From Steinernema hermaphroditum (taxonomy: Eukaryota > Nematoda > Chromadorea > Rhabditida > Steinernematidae), in assembly GCA_030435675.1 (NCBI GenBank), contig CM059622.1, positions 6,758,001 to 6,822,000 on the forward strand: a stretch of 64,000 bases of DNA, given 5' to 3'. Within the stretch, counting starts at the first letter, position 1. Every line of letters begins with the position of its first letter. Made by a program: the position numbers and the translations under genes. This document shows positions 33,648 through 44,275 of the stretch, piece after piece. The notes beneath the pieces were generated by a model. It was given only the letters and a program-made list of their open reading frames with translations. It had not been told where the DNA came from and did not search any database.

Positions 33648-35426
33648 ATGGCGATGAACTCGTCGCGCATCACTGAAGCTCGCTCCGCCTTCTTCTCGGA
33701 GCACATCGCCGTTCTTTCGGATCCCACTAAGCAGGACTTGTGGTCAGCCGCCTTTCTGGAAATTCGGAAGCAGCTGTGCGCGTCGCATAATGTACCTGCA
33801 GAGGTCCTTTCTCCACTAGTCAGATCCTGTTTTCGTGCCCCCTTCTTCAACAACAGATACTTTCAGACTAAACTTCTTGTTCGCGGCGTCCGTTTCTCCA
33901 AAAATTTCCTCGACGCTCTTCAGTGCGCCTGGTCCCTAACAAACCTTTCTTGCGGACAGTCCGCTCAAACGAAGGAGATCATCGAGAAGGGCGGCATAGA
34001 GGTCCTCGTGAGGACGCTAAAATGCACGGTATACGTGGAGCTTCGTGACCAGAGTATGTGGGCCCTGGCCAATGTCGCTTGCGAAAGTCACGAGACCGTA
34101 GAACGCATTCGCAAGATGAACCTTGCTCCCAAACTGATTCGTAAGTCGTTTCACTCTTCTTCGCCCACTGTATGCATCTTTCAGATATCATTATGGACAA
34201 GACAACCACTCTGCGCACCCTCAAGAATGCAGTATGGTTCGCCAGTCGACTCCTTTATCGTCCTTCGCGTGAAACAAAGCTCAAACGAGATGTAAGTCGC
34301 TTATTTTGTGCTCGCTGTGATCTTGGATCTCATATTCAGCATGCCCGGGTGCTTACTGCTCTGATGATGAATCTCGTCGTGGATGATTTCGAAGGAAAGG
34401 ACCAGAGAGACGTGGCCGACCTCAAGAAAAGCGCTCTCAATGTCCTCTTCGAGCTGATCGACCAAGAACAGCAATGTGTGGTAAGTCCACTCACGTTCTT
34501 CAAAAAGTAAAGAAACTTGTAGCCAGAGATTATTTTAAATGATACTGCCTTCATTCCCTATATTCTGGAAGACTGCAAAGAATCTCCTACTCTTGAGATC
34601 GAGGACGGCTATCTTCGAGTCCTAGGAAGTATTAGCTGCGTTTCCGACCCTTATACTCTTCGTCTTATCGAATTGGGGTTAATAGACTCTCTGGTAGGTG
34701 AGCCCATCAGTCTTCTCCAAGCATTTATATTTTTATTTTAGTTTCATATGTTGGAAAAAGCCCCGAACCCTCAGTCGCGGACGCTCAATAACCTATACTG
34801 GGTAATCAGCAACGTCGCTGGTTGTGAGCGCGACATCTCGGAACATCTCTTCACTCATGAACAGACTCCAATCTTCTACGACCGAATTCTGAGGGCCATC
34901 GACAGCAAACAGTCCAACGTAGCCAGGGTAAGCGGCGGCCCTGAGATCAGCGATTGAGATTCCTCTTCAGGATGTGTGCTTTGTCATTTTGAATTCTTTT
35001 GCATCCGGGTCCGACGAGCGTTTCGTCAGCCTTCTACATCGTGGCTTCTTCAAGGGAATCGACAACGTGGTAAAGAACCACTCGCATGAAGGCCTTTGGG
35101 ACGTGCTGGTGGATGTTATGGTCGCCGGATCCACTTTGAATGCCTTTATGGACTACGCTTTGGCTTACGACTTCGACGAAACGCTGGATATAGTCCGCCA
35201 GAGGCTTCAGACCGCCAATTCCAACTTCGCGAGTTTTGCCGCTGAATTCTCTGTCTTCTTCGAAAGGAAACGCGAATCGAAGGACGACGAAGTAAGGGAA
35301 CGCTTCGGAAAGGAACCAGGGAAGTTGCTGTGGAGGCGCACAGAATCTGAAAGACCCGACGCGTTCCAAATCGGAGTCGAGATCGCTTTCGGTGACAACG
35401 ATGAATATAAAGTTGTGTCTTTTTGA
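33648..35426 (+). CDS. Importin-alpha-like ARM-repeat protein
   Basis: Six exons (33648-34140, 34185-34291, 34340-34480, 34523-34693, 34742-34927, 34971-35426) join in frame to 517 residues. Armadillo repeats are seen through most of the length, for example ALQCAWSLTNLSCGQS, GGIEVLVRTL, and DQSMWALANVACES, which carry the Trp and Asn positions that hold nuclear localisation signals in importin alpha. The basic importin-beta-binding region expected at the N-terminus is absent, because the protein begins MAMNSSRITEARSAFF. Later repeats are divergent. It is either a specialised karyopherin alpha (worms have divergent germline ones) or an ARM adaptor. It shares a 180-bp divergent upstream region with the PP1-like gene. 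Confidence 0.75.
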
Positions 35427-35731
35427 ATTAAATTCTTTGTCACCGCCCATTTCAACATCTTTAGCTTGCAGGTTGTAGTAGGTTACTCCATAATTCCATG
35501 TATCTCAAAATTAACCAACCTTCTTAGCGTGGAGTGGGTTGTTGTTTTTTGGGTGCTCTGTAGCTTTGCTTTACCTCCTCGATGTTTTTCTGTTGCTGTG
35601 GAAGGTGCCACACTTCGTCCAGTTGATTCGGTGAAGCGAATGGTGATGCTGGAGACGAGGTAGTATCGACGCCTGGCGAACTGACGGCGGTCTGCTTGAC
35701 GAGCTCCACGAAATCCGATCTCAGGGCCTCG

Positions 35732-35872
35732 TCACTGTCGCTCCTCTTCGCTCCACTTACTGTCACTGTCGCTCCACTTACTGTCTTTCATCGATCTCTG
35801 CGAACAGAGAGGCGCCAGGAGAAGGAGTGGCAAGAACTGAAGAACTGTTAAGACCAGTACAACGAGACCCAT
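35732..35872 (-). CDS. Possible small secreted peptide ORF
   Basis: 46 codons. It begins with a strongly hydrophobic leader (MGLVVLVLTVLQFLPLLLLA) that looks like a signal peptide and continues into SMKDSKWSDSDSKWSEEERQ. The tail contains a tandem DSKWS repeat that is also a DNA repeat (gacagtaagtggagc twice). A further 75-codon frame (35524-35766) downstream in another phase, rich in Ser/Pro, could be its continuation if an unseen intron or indel corrects the frame. It lies antisense to the presumed 5' part of the SH2-like gene. Confidence 0.3.
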   Translation of the reverse strand: MGLVVLVLTVLQFLPLLLLAPLCSQRSMKDSKWSDSDSKWSEEERQ

Positions 35873-36025
35873 CTTCTGTCACTCGACCGCTTCAGGCAAA
35901 CTCATCCAGGAAACTGGATTCTGCAGACGGGCGCGTGGACAGACGGTCTGAGCGAGAAGCACCTGCGGACGGCATTCGAGCGAGTCGAGGGGCTGCGAAC
36001 GGTCGGCCGTCGCGCGAACGAAGCG

Positions 36026-37065
36026 ATGGATTCACAAAAGAAGGCGCGCGAAGAACGTCGATTCAGGAGGGCGCGCTCCTCGACGAGCACAATGCCCACA
36101 CTGAACGATTCCTGGTCCAGCGCTCACTTCCGCCGCCTTCGCGACGAACCTTCTTCGAAGAGCAGCGATGCCATCTTGAAGCAGCTAGTAAGTAGCTCCA
36201 CAAGTTCGCCTAATCGTCGTTTCCAGCAACAGCTCGAACCGGAGTCCAGCGAGTGGAACGAAGATCCGACGGACTCAACCGACTGGCCCCTGGCGACAAT
36301 CATTCGCAGCCGGAACAGCAAATACAATCTAAAGACGATATCTCCGAAGAAGGGCACCTCGAAGACGACAAAGAGCCGCAGCTGCGAGAGTTTGAGCGGC
36401 AGCAGCGCTTTGAGTGTGCGCAGTTTGAGCCGGGAACTCGGAGTCGATATATTAGTTTCGCCTACAGATCGTGTCGCCGAGAATCGGATTGTCGATCACC
36501 TCGATCGCACTCAGGCTCTGCTACTCCCCGCTTGGGAGCCCGAAATGTGCGTCGACGGACCGCGGAAATTGTCATCGAAAAAGGAACTCAAACGGTACTT
36601 GTGTATATCGCACTCAAATGACCTGACTGCCTCTAGGTTCTACTGCTCAAACGCTGCAGAAGCGGAGATGGCGATCTCGGTGATGGCCACTGACGACTTC
36701 CGTCTCTTCCCTGTAGACTCGACGGTCGGCTTCTCAGAACTGGATTTGCCGAAGCAGGACGCCAGTTTCGTCATCTACCACAAGAAGAACGGCCAAAACT
36801 TCAGGTATTTCCTGTATCAGAGCGAGTGCTGACCGAGTGCTCCAGCTGCTACCGAATCGTCGAGGCTTTCGTCGGCCAACGCAACTTCTTCTACGTTGAG
36901 TGCATCGACGATGGCGCTCCGAAGTTCGAGACGCCACGAGAACTCCTCAACTTCTATGTCAACACGCGTCCTTACTACAGCTTCACCGAAGGAGCGTTCG
37001 TCCGGTTCCCCCACGGCAAGGTCATGAAGAAGTTCGTCTTTTGTTTTCATTTTGCTCGAGATTAG
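36026..37065 (+). CDS. SH2-like domain protein with basic/Ser-rich N-terminal half
   Basis: Four exons (36026-36187, 36227-36594, 36637-36804, 36846-37065) join in frame to 305 residues, and the frame stays open about 130 bp further upstream, so an upstream exon is likely. Residues 1-170 are low complexity, rich in Arg, Lys and Ser. The C-terminal 120 residues match an SH2 outline: FYCSNAAEAEMAI at helix A, a strand SFVIYHK, NFFYVE, then PRELLNFYVNTRP at helix B. The conserved FLVR arginine that binds phosphotyrosine is not evident (FRLFP instead), so this may be a degenerate SH2 module or a non-phosphotyrosine adaptor. AATAAA lies at about 37090. Confidence 0.6.
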
Positions 37066-37159
37066 AGACGAAATTGCGAAGGAAAGGCGCAATAAATCTA
37101 TCTACATCACCGGTTTATCGTTCTCTTTGGTCTGCTGCGTTGACTCCATGAGAGAGGCT

Positions 37160-38725
37160 TCACAAATCCGAAGACTTCCTCTTTCTCGGGAGTACTGTAG
37201 TTTCGTAGAGCTCCGATCCACTTCCTTTGTAAAAATTGAATTTGGCGCGATATTCGTCAACATCGACGGAAATGAAAGCGCCGGAGGTGAATCCGAGCTG
37301 CGAGAAAGGGTTAAAACCCGAAGGGTAGTGGAACTGGAGCCATGCCTCGGGAACACTCTTCTTGTGGGCCGAGGAGCGATCGGTGCGGGACGCGCCTCCA
37401 GAGACGAAGTGCGACAGGACGACCTCGTCGTCGCCGTCCAGCTCTCTGATGTGCTGGACGGTGTGGTCGTGGCCGGCGAAGTAGGCGCTCGCCCCGAACT
37501 GCTTGAGGAGGGGACTGAGATGCTCGATGAGACACTTCGAGGGACCGTGCGAGGAAATGGAGAAGATCGGGTAGTGGCCGGCGACGAACAGATAGTCCGA
37601 TCTGAAATGCACCATTGTCAAGGGAATCGTGAGGAATCGCTTACGTGCTCGAGTTGAGCTGCTCGACGATCCACTCCCACTGTTTGTGCGCCGCTTCTGG
37701 ATCAGAAGGCTCTTCAGGATCGACTTGTTTCGTGAGAATCACGTCGAGGAATCCGCCGTTCTGGATGTCCTGAGTGTTCCCACAGAGAACGATCGTGTCG
37801 ATGAAGACGAAGTCGACAGAAACGTTCCGTGGGCCGAAGCGATAGGAGGTTTTGTAGTAGAGGTCGGGGAAGGTCCTAAATCTGCTTCTTGAAAAGAGTG
37901 TCGAGGACGAAGAGATTCACCATTTGCTGCTGTAGTTGGTGTAGTGAATCTGCGCCGTGATGTTCCCGAAATGGTCGTGGTTTCCGGCGATCATGTACCA
38001 GGGGACTTGAAGATGCTCGGCGTCGTAGACGTCCTCGAAACTCTTCTGAAACCCGATTCGTGGAGGAGAAAGGACGCCAGGCTAACCTCGAATCGAGAAT
38101 CGAAGATATCGGAGACCCCGTTGAAGTAGACGTTGTCCCCCAAATTCACCACAAAGTCGACCGGATTCACCGCTGCCAGGTCATTCATCATCCGCGCGAC
38201 CTTCTTCTGGCCATACGTGGTGTAAGGGTATATGGGGATCCCCCCAGTGTCGCCAACGAGAAAGAACCGGAGAGAGCGGCTTTCCGGCCTTTCACAGACG
38301 CCCTTCCCTGTGCATGAGAGTCTTCGGAAGGGGGTGGTCGCTCGAATCTGGAGGTTATGGATCGAAGAATCTAAATTTTGGGATTTCCTAAATTAAAGAC
38401 GAAAATAAGTGTTTGAGATTGAGAAAACGCTACTCGCGGAATCTTTTGGTCTCAAGAAATCAAGAATATCCAAGAAGTGAGTTCAACCTAGGCTTCAAAG
38501 GGACTTGTTCTAAAGAGCAGTCTTTTGCAATGATGGCAGTGATACCCTTGATATCCTTTGCTCAGAAGTAAATAAACAAAATTTTTGACAACCGTCGTGA
38601 AATACAGCAGCACAGTATTCAAAACCAGAAGCATCAGAACGCTAAATGGAAAAGCCAAAAAACCCACATGGAACAGCAGTCGCCAGAAGAGTCGCAGTGA
38701 AGAACACAACGGGTCGCGAGATCAT
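37160..38725 (-). CDS. ACP5: Secreted purple acid phosphatase, tartrate-resistant type (ACP5-like)
   Basis: Five exons (38668-38725, 38087-38307, 37921-38045, 37645-37875, 37160-37601) join in frame to 358 residues. Exon 1 encodes a signal peptide (MISRPVVFFTATLLATAVP) and is separated by a 360-bp intron; the other introns are about 43-46 bp. All metal-ligand motifs of the Fe-containing class are present in order: VGDTGG, LGDNVYFNGV, AGNHDHFGN, VAGHYP and GHDHTVQ. Human ACP5 has the same order over 325 residues. N-glycosylation sites (NVS, NSS) fit a secreted or lysosomal enzyme hydrolysing phosphate monoesters. The C-terminal tail is basic. Its 3' end faces the SH2-like gene about 95 bp away. 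Confidence 0.9.
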
Positions 38726-39848
38726 AACTGAAATGACACAAAACATCGAATGTGACGTGTTCCGCTGAATTTATACTCCACTTGCGATCGCGTGACTCAT
38801 GGAAAGTCAATGTACACGCACAAGGCCATTTGTAAAATCCTCTCAAAACGGAATTCAAATGCACACGTTAAGAGTGTTTTCACAAATTGTGTGACACGTA
38901 GATGAAGTTCACATGGTGATAAAAAGCGATGTTCGGGGGAGAAGAGGAGAGTGGCAATTGGCGAGGCGGACAAGTTCAAACGATGTTTTGTTTACACACT
39001 CGGAGGATCGGAAGAACGAACAAAGGAAGCACGGATCTGCAACGAATCGATCGTTTTACCACAGAGGAAGGTCGAGGTAAGCGACGGGTGGATATCGATG
39101 TGTTCGACAGAAACGGGTTTGGGGAGGGTCGCCCGAAAAGTGCTCAGCTTGTCGTCTGTCACAAAAACGACGGAAGTGACCAACAGCTGTGGGGTTCTTG
39201 AACCGGATGTCTACGAAACTGAAGAAATACAAATTTATCTAACCTCAGCAAAAAAATAGCTGAATTACGAGTTGGCATAGTAATGCACACATCCCGTTAA
39301 GTATCCATGTATTCAGCTATAATAAACGCATGTAAATGTAAAACACAGTACTCGAATGTCACTCCAACAAACCGAGTTCTTAAATAGCGGATTTTAGACA
39401 TCTTTTTGACAAATTTTTACGATTTCGAAAGGGTAGTATTGCTGCAAGAACTTCCATATTTGCTCTCTACATATCACAATTGACCCGCTTTAGTCCTAAC
39501 AGTGCATGGTAGCTCTGCGTGTCATCTACCTGCAGCCCTCTTTAACCGCTTGGAATTCCCAATTTACACAAAGTCGAGATAGCAGTTTATCTTCGCTATG
39601 ATGTTTGACAAATTCCAGGGTTTATTCGTTTGGTAACCACCTACCGTATCGTCATTAATTCCATTCATCCTATAATATGATATGAATCCCTGCTCTTTAA
39701 ATAATGAAAGCCTCGGATGTCCAGATGGTTTGCGGGAGCCCCAAAAATCCACTAAAATCAGAAGTCTCTGAATGGTAAGATAAATTTGAAATGGAGAATA
39801 TATGTGCCGATCTCTTTCCCTGACTAGCACGTGATGTGCCTGTTTCCG

Positions 39849-40205
39849 TGCTTATTGGCGGAGGGACCGAGTCCAAAATCCTCAGTATCTTACGTCAAAT
39901 TATCAGAACTTTATCGTTAATAAAATATCGAAAGACCGAAAGGTTCCGTCGCTAGTTCTTCATTTTAGTTATACCTATCTGGAATAGCCTAGTTTTTAGT
40001 TATACCTATCGGGATGCCCATTTTGTTTTATACGTATACTGGAGAACCATCTTCTTTATCTTTATGCACCGTTCTCCAAATCCCTTTCATCATGCATAAT
40101 TCAAATAAGATAAATAAATAATCGTCCGTTTTCGTGCTTAACAGCGCAGAGATCGACTCCGAAATCCTCAGTATCTTACGTCAAACTGTCAGAACTTCAT
40201 CGTAA
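39849..40205. repeat. Direct repeat, two copies of about 72 bp
   Basis: Copies at 39849-39920 and 40133-40205 share cgtgctta, an aatcctcagtatcttacgtc core and cagaactt.atcgt, with about 15 percent divergence. The interval contains two copies of tttttagttatacctatc-type sequence. Confidence 0.6.
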
Positions 40206-40762
40206 AAACACTTAATGGAATCATGACAACCATGGCAACTAAATCCTGAAACTGAAATCGAACGATCTCGGTTCGTCTCACTTTTTTCGGTGTTGTTCTA
40301 TGGACGAACATCTAATTCTCATTAATCTGTCAATGTTTGTGTAATCTCCAAGCTCTTCGGTCACATCGTCTTCCGACTGTGTCCGTACAGCACGAGTGCA
40401 AACAAACGGTCCTTCAGAAGACGAAAGCAACTTCCATTGACTTCAATGACCGATTTATCAGTCACCCCTGTTTAGGCCATTGAACGTATTTAGGATCAGC
40501 ACGACATCAATGCGTTTCACTGCTTTTCCACTGTTTTTCGCCAATTTTCAAGTCCAAAAGCAAATACTGTAAAGGTAAATAAAGACCGTACTTAAGCACA
40601 GAACCACTGTTTAGTGCAACTATGAATCACTATGTGTGCTGGAACTGAATTATGGAACCTCTGAGAGTCTCCCTGGAGGTCCGAGGGTCATTTCCTCTTA
40701 TTTTCTCGGACCAGTGGAAGGCAGGGTTGGCCATCATCGATCTTGGCCACTGGCTTTCGAAA

Positions 40763-41428
40763 ACGTAAAGGCCCGATAAAGGCCCGAGTAAACGTAAAGG
40801 AGTCTTTCATTTGTGTTCCCAGTGATCGGTCGGGTCGTCCACTCGCTCTTTCTGAGGCTGTCTGGGGCCGACTGAGTTGAGTGAGCGGTCGTTTTCGGCC
40901 GTCATTGTTGGTTGCATAGTGATCGCCCCGGCTCCCAGAAGGCCTGGAACACCAGGGAGCCGTAGTTCCAACGTCTTGCCAAGAAGCCCGTCACTGCCGC
41001 CCGACTCCACCCGCGCCGCCAGAGAAGCCGAAGAAGCGTTACAACTCCGAAGTCTGTGCCGCCAGCTGCCTTGATGGTTCCCGGTTTGCCCGTTGTGCTC
41101 CACCGACGCGTTTCGCCCAGATGCCGTTCTTCGCCCGTGCTGCCCGCGGAAGCCGCCGAAGAAGCTTCTCAACTCCGACGTCCGCGCTGCCACCCGAGCT
41201 GAAGATAGGCTTGCTGTGTTCCACCGTCTCCGGGGTCAACTTTTCGCCTCTCTGATGCCCGCGCACACTGATGGGATCGTCGCCTTCTACTCTGATGCTG
41301 TGCCCTGCGCCGAAGCCAGAAGACCGACGACTACGGAGTGACAATGTGGTTTTTGTGCATATATATGACGTCTCGCAAGGCGTAAGCCTTAGATACGAGA
41401 AATAAACTCGTAACTCGTAAAGGCCCGA
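40763..41428. repeat. GC-rich segment bounded by short direct repeats (cgtaaaggcccgat)
   Basis: cgtaaaggcccgat occurs around 40766 and again around 41417, just after an AATAAA (about 41401). Short direct repeats around a segment that ends in a polyadenylation signal are what a retroposed insert leaves behind. The interior has no identifiable product. Confidence 0.35.
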
Positions 41429-42806
41429 TCAAAAACCAGCTATCGATGTGTACAAACAGGGTTCCGGAAACACCTCGCTATGAGTCAGCGCCGCTTCGCG
41501 ATCGATTCCTACGACCGATGCAAATTCACGGCATCATGTAGAGACGCGGACCGTCTTCGCCTTCGCGTTTGTTTGCTCAAGGTGTACGGGTCGCCGGTTG
41601 GTCGGCGCGCTGAGGGCCGTTTGCAGTGTTCGCTCCGCGCGCCCCACTGATTCACAGCGTCGTCGTCCCCCCGCGGCCCGCGCGTCTTTTATCTCCGCGT
41701 CGCCCCTTCGTACAGTCCGCGCTTCCAGCGGTGAATCGCGCTTCCAGCGACATTCTTTTCCCGCTTCTCGGCGTCCGATCACTCATTCAGCTGATTTGCG
41801 GTGAATGTCACTACGGCGCGGATGTTGTGAGAACGCGATTCATCATATAAATAAAACTGAGGACGCGCTAAGTTCTCTAAGTCAGCGGTGTTTTTCCGCG
41901 AAATGGCTGTTGGATGACGGCTGCTTTCTGAAATGTTTTGACTTCATTATTGAATTTCTTTGGCGCCGCGTTTTGTTGGGAATTTTTTTTTGTAAAGGGG
42001 GCTGGAAGTGTGCTTCTTTGTTTTGCCTGTTTAAAGTCTATTCCAGTCCTTCTAGGCTATTTCCAAAAAGAAAATAAAATCAGGTGAAAAGTTAAAAAAA
42101 AATCACAAAACTCAGGTACTCAGATATTATTCAGACCAAAGTCAATTTCAACTCCGTTAAAATAAGATTTCGGCCATTGACCACATCTGAAGGGTCGTGG
42201 CTCACATCACACTCACATTCAACAAACTTTAAAGACGTCGTCATCCAAGTATTTCTTCCAAACAATAAGCAACGAGGAAAGGTGATTGAACGCTCATTTT
42301 CCTGTTTGATCGGTCACTCGTAAATGTCATGTGATTCACGACTCGATCTCTTCTATGGTCAGTACGAGCCACGGGAAGCTTAGATTATGTAGAGAATAAG
42401 GGGTCTTCTTCTCGTCCTTTAGTTGAAAGTCTTCCCTTGACGCCATCTCAGTACGTTTTGTTTTCCATTCAGAGACTCTCTACAGATAGTATCGCAACAT
42501 TACCTAAGACTTTGACTAGGAGAGTCTCCTTCCCTTTCCTCATCTGACCACAAACCCTCTGCGTTGTGCCCCCACCTTATCATTCATTGCCGCATATCAC
42601 GTAATTCTCGCCCCTCAACTTGTTTGACTTTCGCGGCGGCCGTCTAAAGAGTCATGCATCCGTTCGCCCGCTCGTGGGTGTATTTGACTTGCTCTGATAA
42701 GCGCCTTCCGATCGATCGCGATGGCAAGCCGGCGACGTCTTATGACTAATACTATTCGCGTCCCTTCGTGCGGTATTCACGTCTTCCCTTTCAGAAAAAC
42801 ACGAAA

Positions 42807-43497
42807 ATGGCGGTGAGACCAACGGTCCTCTTAGCGGCAGCGCTGTTCGCAGCTTTCGGTGAGTGAACCTGGAACTGTGCCCTTGATCCACGTCCCTTTA
42901 GTGTACTACGCCGAAGCTCAGGCCCTCAACGATCCCATCACACAGTACGTCGAGGGACGTCTTGGGAATCGGCGGATCTGGTGGTGTCCCTCCGGGTACG
43001 GCTACTTGGCGTACTGCCCGCAGCCGACCGACTGGGACAACTACAACTGGTGCTGCACTTGGCCCTACATGGGTTCTTGGAAGCCCTCTTGTTGTCCTTT
43101 CGCCATCCCCACAGGTGCCATGGTGGCCATCATCCTAGCCGCCATTGTCCTTCTCTTGGGTAGGTCTTTAAGGCTACATTATTAGTTTTTATTCAAAGTA
43201 ACCATAGCTCAATGATAGTTTCGTAATTCTGGGGTCCCTCAACAGCTGTCCTTGTTCCCAAGATGATTTTAACTAAAACCTTTTCTACCTTACTTTTCTG
43301 TGAGTTGGATAGATAGAACTAGCACACTGCTACCAAAACTTTGGAAAGAACGTTCTTGTACCTCAATACCTAATAACACTGATCATTCCCTTGCAGTGCT
43401 AATCGGCCTCTCATGCTGGTGCTGCTTCTGCTGCCCGCTGTACAAACAACTCTACGACTACGAAGAAGAGGATGACCGCTGGAACGAACGCCGCTGA
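42807..43497 (+). CDS. Small Cys/Trp-rich type I membrane protein (Shisa-like outline)
   Basis: Three exons (42807-42858, 42902-43159, 43397-43497) join in frame to 136 residues. A signal peptide (TVLLAAALFAAFVYYAEAQ) is followed by a short ectodomain with paired cysteines (YNWCCTWPYMGSWKPSCCPF), one membrane segment (AMVAIILAAIVLLLGVLIGL), a Cys cluster at the inner face (CWCCFCCPLYK) that may be palmitoylated, and an acidic tail ending DRWNERR. The CC...CC ectodomain plus TM resembles Shisa/VOPP1-type proteins, which act in trafficking of receptors, but this is outline similarity only. A leader acceptor precedes the ATG, and AATAAA lies at 43679. Confidence 0.65.
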
Positions 43498-44275
43498 GCC
43501 TCCTCGCAACCTCCGATTCTCAAACGCCAAAATGTCACTACTTACCGCTGACCTCTTTCGGTCTTTTTCGACCCTCAGTTGTTGACTTTCCTCGCGATTT
43601 AACTGTATATTGTGGTTTATGATTGTAATTTTATGTGATAGATTCATGACACGATGCTCACTGTACGTTAACTCACCCAATAAATGTTATAGTGATTACT
43701 TTCGAGGTTTCGACGGTTCCCTTGTCAGGTTGAAGGCGATAACTTGTTCCAGAAGAGAGTCGGTGAGGAGTCGCCACTGAAATACCCTTGGAAACTCCCA
43801 GTTCGAGGTAGGCAGAAACATCATAGTTCCCTCGGCGGAAAACAACCCTTGCGTGGGGTTTATCGATGTTGTGGAGGCTCGACCACATCAAGTAACTCTA
43901 AGACACCTAAACACAAAGAAAACCAACCTCATATTCTGCTATATATCCCTGGTCGTTCTTCGATGATCGTGTCGATGGAGTAGTTCCGAAGGATCGACTG
44001 GACTGACTGCGCCAGATGAGACAAATGGACTGCAAGTGAATCTGGAGGATAAAACGAATCTACTCGCTGCGTTCGGGGTCTCGCACAGAACTGACTGAAG
44101 AGCGACCCGCAGGGGATTTTTCCTCAGCCGCTCGCTCGTCTTCCATCCGCTGGCTTCGAACTTCCTCCCTTTTTGGAACCTGCCTCCCTTCCCGTTTCGA
44201 TCTCAACTTTCGTGATTCTTTCTGTTTTCTCGTACTTACTTGAGCGTTTCAGAGTCCGTGTCTTCTCTCAGCGTC
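43498..44275. other. Intergenic, 5' flank of the Ig gene
   Basis: A 72-codon minus-strand frame (43673-43891) has no support. The leader acceptor for the Ig gene is near 44251 or 44271. Confidence 0.45.

Larger units (their letters stand above)
38726..42806. other. Long intergenic stretch with dispersed repeats
   Basis: No convincing gene. A 102-codon frame (38951-39259) with AATAAA at about 39321 is possible but unsupported. Direct repeats are listed separately. The GC-rich segment 40870-41350 contains two diverged copies of a roughly 50-bp unit (gaagccgaagaagcg / gccgccgaagaagctt), open frames on several strands, and AATAAA at about 41401. It may be a decayed retroposed sequence. 41560-41800 is GC-rich without a clear frame. 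Confidence 0.45.

Noticed and set aside
38951..39259. 102-codon plus-strand frame with AATAAA about 60 bp downstream
   Set aside because: No recognisable sequence, no splice signals, and overlapping frames of similar length on the other strand. Left uncalled, though a small gene cannot be excluded.
41534..41850. GC-rich region with several short Arg/Ala-rich open frames
   Set aside because: All frames are open because of GC content. No consistent coding signal.
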